The notes beneath the pieces were generated by a model that saw only the letters and a program-made list of their open reading frames with translations, did no database searches and was not told where the DNA came from. Below are positions 19,985 through 32,311 of a DNA stretch of 64,000 bases, one piece after another. The number at the start of each line of letters is the position of its first letter. Position 1 is the first letter of the stretch. This DNA is from Citrus sinensis. Taxonomy: Eukaryota > Streptophyta > Magnoliopsida > Sapindales > Rutaceae. The position numbers and the translations under genes are program-made. The stretch spans positions 9,732,501 through 9,796,500 of the forward strand of contig NC_068557.1 of the NCBI RefSeq assembly GCF_022201045.2, in the 5' to 3' direction.

Positions 19985-20677
19985 TTGTCTCATTTGCCAG
20001 CCATTACTAACAACAATACTAAGGATGATTCGAACCGTGGTTGGTTTCACAACTGGATTAAAGGTGTCATGAAAATCAATGCCTGGTTGTTGGTGAAATC
20101 ATTTTGCTATTAAACAGGCTTTGTACCTTTCAATGGAACCGTCAGATTTTCTTTTTATTCTAAAATCCATTTACAGCCAACTAGATTGTAACTGGATGCT
20201 GGGGGTACAAGTTTCCATGTTCCATTCTTAACCAAGGCATCAAACTCAGCAAACATGGCGTGTCTCCACTCAGGATCTTTTAGTGCTTGTTGGACAGTGG
20301 ATGGTTCAATATCTTTTGAGCTGGATAATTGGGTAAGAAGATTCATTTTCTGAATAGGTTTATGAATGTTGTTTTTAGCTCTTATCACCATGGTATGACC
20401 TGTTGTGTGTTGTGGGATTATGAGGTGCAGTAGAGTAAGTGGTTATTGAGGTTGAAGTGACACAAGGATTTTGTTGAGAGTCTTCAACTGCGGGTGAAGT
20501 GTCAAGTGGCACTGGGGTTGTGTCAAGTGGCACTGGGGTTGCAGGGGACGATATGTGAATAGGAGGAGGGATCCAGGTGTCTATGGTGTTTAAATTGGGT
20601 TGTGACTCTGTAACTTGTAAGTGTTTAAAAGGATAAACTGGCTCAACAAATCTGACGTGTCTAGAAATAGATATGTG
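19985..20677 (-). pseudogene. Copia pol fragment: start of reverse transcriptase (broken)
   Basis: Minus-strand reading gives the copia RT N terminus (KDPEWRHAMFAEFDALVKNG then WKLVPP and VGCKWILE, 20155-20391). Further left, towards the gypsy insertion, come sequences like QQPGIDFHDTF. The preceding stretch (20392-20677) is the low-complexity linker between integrase and RT, rich in Pro/Thr. Stops and a frameshift separate the pieces. It continues at 9158 on the other side of the gypsy insertion. Confidence 0.8.
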
Positions 20678-21671
20678 TAGGGATGGAAAACGTCGGGTCT
20701 GGGTCTGGGTTTGGCCTTCCCGATTCTGGACCCACATACTAAAATGTTGTTCCGGATCTGGATTTAAACCCAAATTTATTGCTAGCGGGTCTGGTACATG
20801 TTCAACTCGGAAAAATTCGGGTTTTCGAATTGCAGGTTTTAAACCCGAATCACTTAATCAATTAAAAAATTAAAGAAACCGAATACAAATACAACAAACC
20901 CCAATTTGAAAAAACATTCACAAATACACAAATACAAATCCCAATTCTAATTTCAATGATTCAAAAAAATAAAATATTCACAAACACAAATCCATAACAC
21001 AGATCTACAATCCAAACTGACGATTCATATATTCAATATTTACGAACTTTAAGGATCCGCAACTGGCGAAGCAACAAATAGAGGCTGCTGATAATGATGA
21101 TGAACACAGCACCACAGCTACGATTGCAATCGTAAAGGCAGACAAACGTCGACCAAAACCCATGAAATAGATAGACAAGCGGCGGCCGATGATGTTGATG
21201 AACATGAAACACAATGAAGGTGGCGAAGCGATGACAAGTGACGACAATGATTTGATGAAAATAAGAGTTGAAGAGAGAGGAAAAGAATACTTTGCTTTGG
21301 CTAGGGCGGCTGTGAAAGTGTGAAGATGAAGAAGATTAAGATGAAAGAGAAAGATTTGAAGAGAGATGAAAAGAATGGCTTTTGGTTTGGACTTTGGTGT
21401 CTGCGGCTGTAGAAGTGGGAATTAGGGCATGGTTGATTTTTCTTTTCTATTTATATTATAAAAATAATTAAAAAATCATATTAAGATAAATATATTTGGG
21501 TCTGGGTTTTGGATTACCGGGTTTACCCAAACCCATAATCGGAACCGGACCCGGATGCATGCGGGTTGATGAAATCAATTCCAGCTACTGGATTTATTTT
21601 ATTTTGGTGCGGGTTAAACCCGGTCCAGATTATCCGGGTTTGTCCGAGTCCTGATTAAATTGTCATCCCTA
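20678..21671. mobile_element. hAT-type non-autonomous element (994 bp)
   Basis: Termini tagggatgg and ccatcccta-like (tgtcatccct a) are inverted. A perfect 8-bp duplication gatatgtg lies at 20670-20677 and 21672-21679, diagnostic for hAT. Subterminal regions are rich in gggtctggg and cccggacc motifs. The inner part carries, on the minus strand, a TATAAATAGA box and a serine-rich ORF, shared with the copy at 1-886. It has no transposase. It lies inside the copia integrase-RT linker. Confidence 0.85.
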
Positions 21672-21679
21672 GATATGTG

Positions 21680-22900
21680 TGAGGTTTGTTGATCTAGACA
21701 TATATAAGCACTTTGATAGGTTGAATACCTTAGAAAAATGCAAGGCTTAAAGTTGGACTCTAATTTGTATGATGTGTATGGTTTAAGCCAGGGATAGCAT
21801 AGATATCCAAAGATCTTGAGTTTTAAATAATTTGGATTGGAGTTAAAAAGCTTTTCATAGGGTGAGTGATTTTGTAAAGTGGGTGTAGGCATCTTGTTGA
21901 TCAAATACACAAAAGTTGTAAAAACATAAGACCAATATTGTAAAGGAATGGATGCATGTGATAAAAATGCTAAGCCAGTTTCTACAATATATAGATGTTT
22001 ATGTTCAGATAATCCATTGTGCTCTAATGTGTGAGGTGGAGTAGTGAGATGAGCTATGCCATTAATGGAAAGAAAATCTCTTAGGGCAATGAATTCATCT
22101 CCATTGTCACAGTAAAAGGTTTTAATGGAGTTGTCAAAGTGCTTTTCTACAATAATTTTGAATCTTTGGAAGACTTCTTTCGCATCAGATTTCTTTTTTA
22201 AAGGATAACACCATGTGTATTTAGTAAAATAGTCGACAAAGATAACATAGTATTTGTATCCATCAATTGAATACACAGGTGAAGTCCATACATCTGAATA
22301 GATAACCTATAAAGGACGAGTTGAAGTTATTGCAGATTTTGCAAAAGACAGCTTATGGCTTTTATTTGAAAGACAAGCACTACAATGATCAAACAATGGA
22401 GAAAAAGAGAAACTCAAGTTATTAGCAGACATAATATACTTAAAAACAAAATCGGATGGATGGCCTAATCGAAAATGCCAATGGAAAAGGTGGTTTTGAC
22501 ACTTGAAAAGGCAAGGATGGGATTGACGTTGGGCCACTCGTACACGCCACCTTTAGTTTGGCCATTCAGTAGTGTTGTCCCTCTGCTGAGATCCTTCACA
22601 AGAATACCATCAAGTATGAATTCAATGGAAGTACTATTTGAATTGAAAAATTGATAAATGGAAATTAAATTTCTTTTCATAGAAGAGACACCAAGGACAT
22701 TCTCTAAATGAAAAGATTTATGAGATAAGTTGGGAATAGTTGAACCAGTGTGAGTTATGGGTAACTTAGTCCCATCACCAATCAACATATCATCACTTCC
22801 ACTGTATGGTGTGTGCAAGGACATATTTTCAAGATCCGCGGTCACGTGATAAGATGCCCCACTGTCTAACAACCAATTTTGGTTGTTTGATGAGGTCGCA
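21680..22900 (-). pseudogene. Copia protease and integrase (broken)
   Basis: From right to left: the protease motif LDSGASYHVT (near 22850-22872), the GAG-pre-integrase/HHCC region (HWHFRLGHPS and CSACLSNKSHKL, 22307-22500), then the integrase core with YVIFVDYFTKYTW, FYCDNGDEF and HNGLSEHKHLY (21850-22276). A stop separates the pre-integrase from the core and other frame breaks follow, so no full polyprotein can be made. Confidence 0.85.
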
Positions 22901-22914
22901 ATATAATTTACCTT

Positions 22915-23843
22915 GGGTTGTCATGGTGGTGCCGAGCTACCATTATTTGACTGAATTGGTTGTAGTTTATATGACGGACACTTTTTGGCAATGTGTCCTT
23001 GTATACAACAAAGTTGGCAATAACCAAGGTAAGGTTGTTGTAGTCGATCATTGCGGTTGTTGTGTTGGGGTGCGCCATTGTTGCAAGTTTGAGCTGAATA
23101 GTGGTTGGTTTGAGTGCTATTTAGCCACCAATAGGAGGTTGAATTTGTGCGAGTTGAAACATGTGCAGTGATGAGAAACATTGTTCTGGTTTTGGAATGT
23201 TGAGAGAGGCTTCATAGTTAAGTAATTTTTCATGCAATTCCTCAAAGGTGATTGAGGTATCCCTGACCTGTACGGCTCACACCAATTCTTTGTAATCATC
23301 TCTGAGTGCCTTTAGGTTCTTGTCAGTGAGATCGTCTTCATCAAACAGCGCTCCAAGAAGTGAAAACTCGTCTATGCTCGCCTTTACATTTTGGAGAAAT
23401 TCAGCGATGGTATCATGTCATTTTGTCATATGCTTTATTTGGTTTTTGACTTGTTTAATTCTGCCTCAAGATGGCTTTGTGTATGTGTTGGCAAGGGTGG
23501 TCCAAGCTTCTTGTGAAGTTTTGGCATTGGCAACAAATAGGATGATAGTAGGAGAGAGGGAACCAATGATGGCATTTAAGATCAACTAATCTTATCGAAT
23601 CCACAGAATGTGTGCTGGATTTAGAGTTGGAAGGTTAGTGGTTTGTGTAGTGGCTGCAAGGCATGGCTTGGTGCCATCAACATAACCCATCAGGTCATAA
23701 CTGATGAAGTGGGGTTGGAATTGTAGTTTCCATGACAAATAATTGGTTGAAGTGAGTTTAAGTGGAGTTTGAGCAGCTACATTGATGGTTATTAAGGTCT
23801 TGGTTGGGTCATTGGTGTTACGGATGGTAGTGTTATGGGCCAT
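22915..23843 (-). pseudogene. Copia gag (broken)
   Basis: The N terminus at 23592-23843 has the copia gag look (PLKLTSTNYLSWKLQF, ..GYVDGTKPC). A CCHC zinc knuckle CQLCCIQGHIAKKC is encoded near 22980-23020. Several stops and shifts lie between them (for example around 23170-23590). It follows the primer site at 23921-23933. Confidence 0.82.
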
Positions 23844-23920
23844 AGAAGATGGAGTGAGTGAAGTGAGAAAGCATGAAAAAAAAAAAACAAATTGAAAGAA
23901 GATGAAGGTGGAGAGCTTAA

Positions 23921-23933
23921 AGCTCTGATACCA
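23921..23933 (-). other. Copia primer binding site (initiator tRNA-Met)
   Basis: The minus strand directly after the 5' LTR reads TGGTATCAGAGCT. This is the standard plant copia site complementary to the 3' end of initiator methionine tRNA, and it fixes the element's orientation. Confidence 0.92.
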
Positions 23934-24116
23934 TGACAGATATAGACGATTTAAGATTGTTCTATTATTTCATTAAACAACGTAAAAGATTTATACAAAG
24001 AGAATACAACAATAATTCCTATTCTAGTGGACTGTTACAATAGGAAATTATCTTATATATTCAAAAAGTGTTTGAATGAAGTTGTTCCTATAATCAAGGA
24101 GTAATATCCTCCAACA
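23934..24116 (-). repeat. Copia 5' LTR (right)
   Basis: A 183-bp LTR matching 7655-7829 with many substitutions and small indels. The target copy tactt follows at 24117-24121 and the primer site precedes it at 23921-23933. Confidence 0.9.
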
Positions 24117-24121
24117 TACTT

Positions 24122-25582
24122 GAGTCGCACCCACTTCTATGTATTTGTTCACTATATATTATCATAATTGGTTGAAGCATATATATGATCGATCAAATAA
24201 AGTAATATATTTAATAAAAGTAGGTCTTGTGGGGGAGTTCCATAATTTTATTTTATTTCTTACTTTTTATTTTTCAATTTAGTGAGTCTCATAAAGTTAA
24301 AGTAAATCATCTTTAATTGTTATCTCCTATTATTATTTAAACTCGGACAATTGTGGATGTATAGTACATTCATATTAAGTTTGATTAGTATTAAATACTG
24401 TATGTTTATTAAAAGGTAAAAATGTTATTTTGTACTATTAATGTAATTTATATTCGTAATTGTGTAACATGTTGTAAATTTTTAATTATTTTTCTAAGTA
24501 TTTGATTTTGCGTATTTTTATGTGTTTATAAGGTAAAAATAATAATTTCATGCAATTTGATACTCCAAACAAATGTACGAATATCAAATTTAGATTCCGG
24601 AAGTCTGAGAAATTATGTCATTATCAAGGAAGATCCAAGACTTTTGCTGTAAATTTTTAAGTTTTTACCATGGTAAAAGTGGTAATTGTAAATTTATAAA
24701 TTTTTATCATGTTAGGTATGATAATTGTTAGTGAAATGTGTTGGATGTGTTTAAGTGAATTAAGTTAGGTTTATGTTTTATTAGTGGAACAAATGTAAGA
24801 CTAAGATGTAATTAGATTTATTTATTTGTGTGGTGTAGATTTACCATGTATTAGTATAAATAGAAAGGGGGGTAAACACACCTCTCCACACATTCTCTTC
24901 TCTTCTTTCCTCCCAAATTCCTCTTCTCATCTCTCTTTGTAATAAATTTTCAATAAATAGAATTAGTTTTATTTCAATTTTCAAATTCCATTTTTTTAAT
25001 TATGTATTTTTCAATTTTAATAATTTCTTTTATTTCAAAAATGTTTACCTAAATATTGATAGTTATGGGAAGGCAAAACTCTTAGTAAATATATATGAAT
25101 TTATCAAATTATTTTTAATTTTATAAATTAAAATATTTTTTATTTAATTTTATACATATTTTATATTTTGAAATTTTGATTTATTGTAGACAAACAAGAG
25201 AATTGGGTACAATAAATTCTTAATATCTTAATATAAGGTATGGTAAAATGGTATTTTGACTTATTGTAGACAAATTAAATTTTGGCACAATAAATACTTA
25301 AGTCATCATAAAAATAAAGGAAAAATAATAATAATTTATATAATTAATCTTTTAAGTAATAAATCTAAAAAAATGACAAAAAGAATTTATTAAATTTTAT
25401 TTACTACTAAGAGTGGATCCATAACCCTAACTAATTCAATTTCATAATTTTATTTAAATTAAGTTGTTTATATTTAAATTTTATTTTCAATTTTTAGATA
25501 AAATAAAATAAACAAATTAAATCTTTTCTCTATGGACCGACCTCGTACTCACCGAAATATAATACAACAAGACACTCTTATA
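24122..25582. other. AT-rich intergenic region; possible solo-LTR remnant at about 24727-24990
   Basis: There is no gene. The segment 24727-24990 starts tgttagtgaaatgtgttgg, has a TATA box tataaata near 24856, a pyrimidine-rich leader (ctcttctcttctttcctccc) and an aataaa-type signal near 24942. That is an LTR-like order, but I could not define matching ends or a target duplication. The rest is A/T-rich unique sequence. Confidence 0.35.
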
Positions 25583-25590
25583 CTTGAAAG

Positions 25591-26883
25591 TAGGGTTGGC
25601 AAATTGCGGGCCTGAGCCGAGCTTTTTCAAGCCCAAGTCCAAGCCCATGTAATTGGTAAAGAGCCCAAGCCCTCTAAAGCCTGTCCAAACTTGAGAGGGT
25701 TGGGCCGGGGCCGGGCTTGCACGGGCCTGGGCCAGGCCTGGACAGGGCTTGGACTTTTAATAATTTAATAAATTTTTGTTTTTATTTCTTTTTTATTGAC
25801 TGAGAGCTACTGGCATTTTCATTTATAGATGGAAACTTTTCCTACAACATATCAATTATCCACCAAATCTCATAAAAAAATAATGTACATATAAGTGAAA
25901 ATTTTGCTTAATTTTGATGACAAAATAGAGAAAGTACCTATCAAATAAAAATATGCAAATTACAAGAGATTAAATATGATAAACTAGGTAAATGTTAAAT
26001 ACCCTTTAATAATTTTTAAAAGAATTTGTGGTTGAAACTGAAACACAGTGCTTCTTCTTCGTTATCCACTTGCTATGACAACAATGAAACATTCATCTTC
26101 TTCTTCTTCACTCACTCTCTCTCTCTCTATTCTTCCACAAAACTACTCTCCATTACAACATCAACAAAGGCTTCAGTAATCTCTGGATTTCTACAATAAT
26201 TAAAAAAAATCAAAGCTTACTTAGGGTGGAGTTGGTGATGGTTTGCTATTGGTTCGCGTGCGTTGCTAGTGCTGCTAGTTTTGGGTTGCGTTGGAGTTGA
26301 GATCGCTACTGCTGCACTGTGCGTGTTCGATTGGTTGCAGCTACATCGTGCTGGTGCTGCTGGTGGGTGTGGGTCGCTATTGCGTCGCCCGTTTGGTGCT
26401 GCACTATTGATGGGTTGCTGGATCTGCTGCGTCGCGCGTGGATGGTGGATCGCTACTTACGGTGGTGGCTCCTTAATTCAGTGTGAGGGTGAGGCAGTAA
26501 ACATCGGCTATTGGCTGCCGGCGGAGAGTGTAGTGAGAGGCTGATGTAACGGCTAGAGATGTAGAGATAAATTTAGGGATTTTATGCTTTGGGAATTTGG
26601 TTTCGCTCTGTTTTTTTGTTAATTACTTAATCTCGGCTTTTTTTTATTTCTCAGTTTTTTTCAATTTAAAATTTTTAATATATTATAATTTATTTCTTAA
26701 AAAATATATGTATGCATTATATTATAAAGCTCAGGCTTAAGTCCAGGCTTTTGTGGAAGGTCCTTAACTAGGCCCATTATGTCTGGGCTTTACAAGGTGA
26801 GAGCCCTTGTCCTTAACTTCAAGTCGTGGGCTGGGCCGGGCTGTTACGGGCTTGGGCCGGCCCAGGCTTTTTTGTCAATCTTA
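25591..26883. mobile_element. hAT-type non-autonomous element (1293 bp) with GC-rich subterminal repeats
   Basis: The left end TAGGGTTGGCAAA and the inverse of the right end TAAGATTGACAAA match at 10 of 13 bases. An 8-bp duplication cttgaaag flanks it (25583-25590 and 26884-26891). Both ends have repeated gggcc/cgggcttg motifs (25610-25760 and 26727-26875). The centre (about 26040-26560) includes a ct-rich leader and a GC-rich stretch with a 93-codon plus-strand ORF (26263-26544) lacking any known domain. No transposase is present. Confidence 0.82.
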
Positions 26884-26891
26884 CTTGAAAG

Positions 26892-29780
26892 TTAAAAATC
26901 ACTTTTAAGAAAGTTAAGTCGCACTCAACTACATAACCACTATATTTTGACATTGTAGTTATTTAATTAGAAACACTAAATCAAGCACCAAAAAATAAAA
27001 AAAAATGATAATAGACTCTTATATACAAAATATAAAAAATAAATACAAACCCAAAATGTAATTATGTCTTAAAAATATAAACGTTAGACACATTATTTTA
27101 GTTTTTATATTTTGTTATTCAAATGGTAGAGTTGGCGTGGGATAGGTAAACTCGAATGATTTTTTAAGTTTCCACTTTTTTGACGATTTGATCTCGAGTA
27201 GCCAGCATAATTAGAAAAAATAAAAATAAAAAACTGCTTAAAAGCAAATCTGATTAAATTTTTAGAGCTAAATGGAAGCACATTTGTCAAATATATGGAA
27301 TACAAAGTCAAAACAGTGCTGGAGGGTTTCATTTTGCATCTTTCTCCCTTAACTTTGAAGAAGGAGGCTCAATCCCAATAGTGCCAACTCGTGGACCAGA
27401 CACGCGCCGGTGAAAGCCCAACATTTATGGGCCCCCTTATTCTGCAAATGTTGTTGGATCTACCCAAATTATTCACAACCCATGTGGGAAAACGTTCGAG
27501 ATAAACTTCAATTCACGTCTTAAATAAAATGATAATTTTTTTAATTTGTCTCTAAAAATATAAAAACTTCAAATTTACTCCTCATCTTCAATCAGAAAAT
27601 GAGGACCAATGGGGATGCGTTGATAAACTTTTCAAAAGTCTTTGTAATATTAAATAGGAATAAAGTAAAATTTTTACATTTTTGGGGAGTAAATTGAAGA
27701 TTGTCATTCTAAGTAGAAGGTTTATCTTTATAATAATAAATAAATAAACTTATAAAGGAAAGCATTTTGGGTGTGAAAAATAATATTTAAAAAAAAGGAG
27801 TTCGATACGTGCTCTCCGCATGTTGTATAAGCTATTACCTTCCAAGATCCGACCCCAATCAATTAAATATTCAAATTTGGACCAAGTGGATAAGCTTTGG
27901 TGTGGATTTAGATAAGCCAAAATCTAAGGTTCGGCCATACATTTAATCCAACAAATCAGCCCAAATAGAAGATTAGAAGTAGATTTTGCTACTTGTTGCT
28001 TTCAAAATGACACTTTCATATTATTTTATTCTACGAAATAAGATTCATATATGCCATAGCCATCACATAGCCATCACCCACTGTAATGAAGACTTGTTGG
28101 GCAACATTAGCTATTGTCTTTACTCAATCCACTACACTAAGAAAAATATATATTCCTCTCATCACATCTTTTTCTTTATGAGCTGGGCAAGGGCGACGAC
28201 ATGCCACTTGATCAAACTAGGAATATAAAGATTGCGTAGCTGATATATACCAAAAAACTCCCCTCCAAAATTCTATTAAGAGTCTATATATATAATGCTC
28301 TTAATTTCAAGTTGCAAGTTTCACATGCTTGATCAAATGTGACTTGGGGGCACGCAACCGTTTGCTCCCAGAAAGGGCATTTTTTGCCAGTGCATTTTTT
28401 TTTTTTTTTCAGTTTCCAGCAAACAAATAAAATGGACTTATAAGGTCAACCATGCCAGCCGGGTAGGGTCGGATATCCACTTGAATTGCCCCACGTGATA
28501 TTTGATACATACCTGTGGCCCTCTTTTTCTATTTTTTAATTTATTTTTTCGGAAAGTGTACAAATGTGGCCCTTAGCTGCCTCATCGTGCAAATCTATTT
28601 TATTCTCCTTCTTTTAATGATAAGATCAAACAGCATGATGCCATGTTAGCCCCAGCTCAACCAAAAATTATTATTATTATTATTATTATGAACCGACAAA
28701 ACATTCGACGGAGCTCCAGCTTTTTATTTTATATTAAACTAGTTTGTCTGTCAGAATATACTATAGGAGGATCAACTCGGTGGGTAAACAGTAAATAAAT
28801 AGGTATAATAAAATATCTTTGAATATTTATGTGGTTTTATAAATAGACTAGAAAAGAAAGTGGAAAATTGCAGAATTTATCATTCATGGGACCTTTTTTT
28901 TATTGATTGTCCGATTCTTGGGTTACTTTTTAATCATTGCCTTACGTAGGAACGTTTTTACTTGTTTATAATAATATTTAGTTGTAAAGACGCCCGCTTT
29001 ATGACGATTAAAACTCAAGTTTGTTGCTAATTTTTCACATGTGCCTCAATTCATAATTGTTAGAGAGTAGAAACAGTCTTTCTGTTGAGTTTGACTTTCT
29101 TTTTTGAAATATTACATAAATCTATAAATTTTTCATTTATATTAAAAATTTATCGAAACTTATCGGCTCTGTTGTAGCATAATTTGAACATTCAAACTCG
29201 AAAATATTGGAAAGAAAAAAAAAAAAAAAATCCTCCCCTGATATTGGATATGGATGATTCAAAGTTGAAGCCACTTTTTACAAAAAAAATAATATAATTA
29301 CCTGCCAGAGAAGTTAAGTTATCCCAGACCAGTATTCGTTTGTTTTTTCAACCCAAAATTAGAAAATTGTCAGTATATGCAGACAAAAATAATAGTTTAT
29401 ATAATAAGTTCAACCGACTGAGAGCCGCACTGTACATTAGTGCTGCTGGCATGTGACGAGTGAAAGAGCGAAGAGTTCATGTTCATTTCAAGTTTTTCCT
29501 CTGTTTCCTTTTCTTCTTCTTCTTCTTCTTCTTCTTTAAACCAATTATTCTCACAAAACAACAAAGGAGTTGGTTAAATTCACATTCTATGTTTTTAGAC
29601 TAATATTGTACTCTCATAGCCTCCTTTTTTTTTTTCAATATATATCCGAGGGGTATGTATGACTACAATCAATGTATTATTTGTCTCATTTTGTTATGCA
29701 AGAAACATTTTTACGTCAAGTCATCTAGAAAAATATCACTTGATTTGAGATGACATATTTTAGAATAAAAATAGGGGAAA
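26892..29780. other. Intergenic region, no gene seen
   Basis: AT-rich DNA with only short unsupported ORFs. Simple repeats are visible: an att run at about 28669-28690, poly-T near 28386-28410 and a ttc run at about 29509-29536. Nothing resembles a conserved coding region or RNA gene. Confidence 0.45.
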
Positions 29781-29781
29781 T

Positions 29782-29908
29782 CTGTAGTGCAACTGTGGTA
29801 CCGTGTCACAATTACATTCAACCGTTGGATGTCAGTGGACTCCACCAATCTAAGTGCATCCAACGGTTGGATGCAACTGTGGCACGGTACCACAGTTGCA
29901 CCGTAGCC
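29782..29908. mobile_element. Foldback MITE (about 125 bp)
   Basis: Arms gtgcaactgtggtaccgtg (29787-29805) and cacggtaccacagttgcac (29883-29901) are inverse copies. They continue inward as ..caaccgttggatg and catccaacggttg. The element is a single hairpin with a short loop. The target duplication is not clear, so the superfamily is unassigned. Confidence 0.65.
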
Positions 29909-30253
29909 TGATCCAAAAGAATATAATGTTACACGTGGGTTGTAACCCTTTTTAAAAAAAAAACACGGAAATTACCATAAATTCTTAACTACATGCAATT
30001 ACAAAATAAATTTTAATTTTTTCTTTTAAAATTTTGAAGTAATCTTTTTATTTTTAATATATTTCTTATTTCGAAAGAAAAAAAATAATGTTATTTTCCT
30101 AAAATAAATTAATAAATAAAAGAATACGCGCAATTTCTGTATATTTGTATTTTGTAACTACAATTGAAGTAATCTTTTGAATATTAATAGGATTTCAAAA
30201 AGGAAAAAAAAAGTATAGTGCACTTTTCTATCAGAATAACAAACGTGATTGTT

Positions 30254-30409
30254 ACCAAACGGTTGTGCTTGGGAAGAGCTCTCAGATTCGATCCCCCATT
30301 AAACACAGCATTTGAGAGGGATAAGAAACCTTAATTATGACTACACTCCGAATCCGGATTAGTCGAAACTCAATGCAGTAGCTGGAATCCGGGTGGTTTT
30401 AAAAAAAAA
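30254..30409 (+). mobile_element. Candidate tRNA-derived SINE (156 bp)
   Basis: The element is bounded by direct repeats tgattgtt (30246-30253 and 30410-30417) and ends in an A tract just before the right repeat, as expected for LINE-mediated insertion. The 5' part contains agattcgatccccc (about 30295-30308), close to a pol III B box, and the 3' part has ccggattagtcgaaactc, reminiscent of plant SINE bodies. No A box was identified with certainty. Confidence 0.6.
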
Positions 30410-30417
30410 TGATTGTT

Positions 30418-32300
30418 GAATTTGTAGCTAAATGGTCAAATTAGTTAGGTTCAACGACTCACAAGTGAATCATGAAAAATCTTCACATGCGTAGCTTGAA
30501 AAGAATATAAAAGTTAGACTGCATAATTTGCTAAAATATACTTTTCTTACTAATAGAAATAATAAAATAATGCCACTTCGTAGCTTTAAGATTAACAATT
30601 TGCGAAAAGGATACATATACTCACATGATTTGGTTAAATGTACATACAAACTCCTAAACCTTTGAAAATGGTCACATATATCTATTTTAAAAATTAAATC
30701 TTTTGATTATATTAACCAAAAAGTTTTCCCTAAATACAAATTTAATATTAAATAAATAAAATAATATACATTTTCAAACTATTTTGAACATTTAAAAGAT
30801 TGAATAATATTAATCCGTCATATATAACACATATCTATATGTCATACAGATTTTGTTAATATCTAGCTCTTAACCCAACAATTATTTAATTTTTTTTTAT
30901 AAATACAATTGTAATATTAAAATAAATATAAGGTATAAAGTAATTTACATTAGGAAATTTATTTTAATATTTTTTAGTTCAATAAATAAATTTATTAAGA
31001 TCATTATTAATTAATTAATATTATTGTCACTGTTGTTGTTGATGAATTTATTTAAGGTTAATATTTTATGACTATTATTGAATCATATAATAGTCATAAA
31101 AGAGATCTTTATAACTATTTTTCAAATCTTGATTGGTCTTTGTGTATGTTTAAATAAATTGTGGTAGTTTAGGTATCATTTTCCCTAATGGTTTTATCTT
31201 TTCTTCTTCGCTATGGTCCTTTTGTCCATGCAATGCATGTGTCAATATAATAAAGATACTTGATAAAGACAACGTTGAAAAATGATTCCCACGAAAATAA
31301 TCAAAGACGAAAAAGATAGATAATAATAATATCCCATTCACAAAATTATTGTGTTTGTTATAAGAAATGAAAAAAAGAAGTTCTTTCTTTTTCTTTTTTG
31401 TTTTTATTGAGAAAACTTGAAAGTTTTGAAAATTTTCACATGCTTATAAGCTAAAATTCTAGAGCTTCAATGATTTTGACCATAAATGATGCTACGCCTA
31501 CTGATACAAATAATCAATTACGCATTAAACATCAACATCAATCTTAATAAATTATATTAAGAATTGATGTTTCACAATTATAATTTAAAAATTATATTAT
31601 AAAGTGTTTAATACACATTAGTTGCTTTAATTTAAAAATTAAATTGATTTTATTTTACACTTATATGATGAAAAATTTATTATTATTTAAAAATAAATAT
31701 TATTAGATATTATTAACTTTTATTTTATAGTTACACTTTTTTTTCTATAGTACCTTAATACCAAATAAAACCAAAATATAATGCAGTCATTAAATTTTTT
31801 TCCTTCTATAAAATTAGGTGAATTTTGTTATGTTTGCTGGTGTAAGCTGTAAATGTTATGTTAATGGCTATGCCAACTATATTTCCAACAAAGGGAAGTA
31901 AATAAAAAAGTCTTTAATATCTTTATTTCTGTTTTGTATTCCCAACTAATTTACCAAAATTAAAAAAAACACAATTTCGAAACGCCACTGTCTGCTTCAA
32001 AATAATTAGTAATTATATTTTAAAATAATAATAATAATTAGAAATTACCATGGCGTCTGAGTTGGATGCCAATTCTCTTTATCCTACGGTACAGAAGAAG
32101 AAGACAGCGATAGCCATCATTTCCCAATATTATTTTAATCCACAAAATAAACAAGTGTAATGCCGCCTTTGTAAATGCCCAAAACACCACAAGCCTATTT
32201 TACAGACAGAACACATCATCATCATCGTCAACATCATCGTCAATTATGTTTTCTTTTGTTGTTTTGTAAATAAAAACCCATCAAAACTCAGAGGCTTAAA
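30418..32300. other. Intergenic region upstream of the transporter gene
   Basis: Mostly AT-rich with no recognisable gene. A 36-codon ORF with a good start context (attaccATGGC, 32050-32160) has no similarity I recognise and lies upstream of the likely TATA box of the next gene. It may be a decayed exon or chance. Confidence 0.4.
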
Positions 32301-32311
32301 CTGAGCACAAC

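Larger units (their letters stand above)
7655..24116 (-). mobile_element. Ty1/copia LTR retrotransposon, decayed, interrupted by three later insertions
   Basis: Related LTRs lie at 7655-7829 and 23934-24116. They start tgacagatatag and end cctccaaca on the plus strand, and are flanked by a perfect 5-bp duplication tactt (7650-7654 and 24117-24121). A primer binding site complementary to initiator tRNA-Met abuts the right LTR and a purine tract abuts the left one, so the element reads right to left. The domain order gag, zinc knuckle, protease, integrase, RT, RNase H is the copia order. Removing the gypsy element, the hAT MITE and the 112-bp MITE leaves about 4.5 kb. The LTRs differ by many substitutions and small indels, so it is clearly older than the gypsy copy inside it. 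Stops and frameshifts make it non-functional. Confidence 0.93.

Noticed and set aside
32050-32160. 36-codon ORF with good start context upstream of the transporter gene
   Set aside because: No similarity, upstream of the likely TATA box, and length easily reached by chance.
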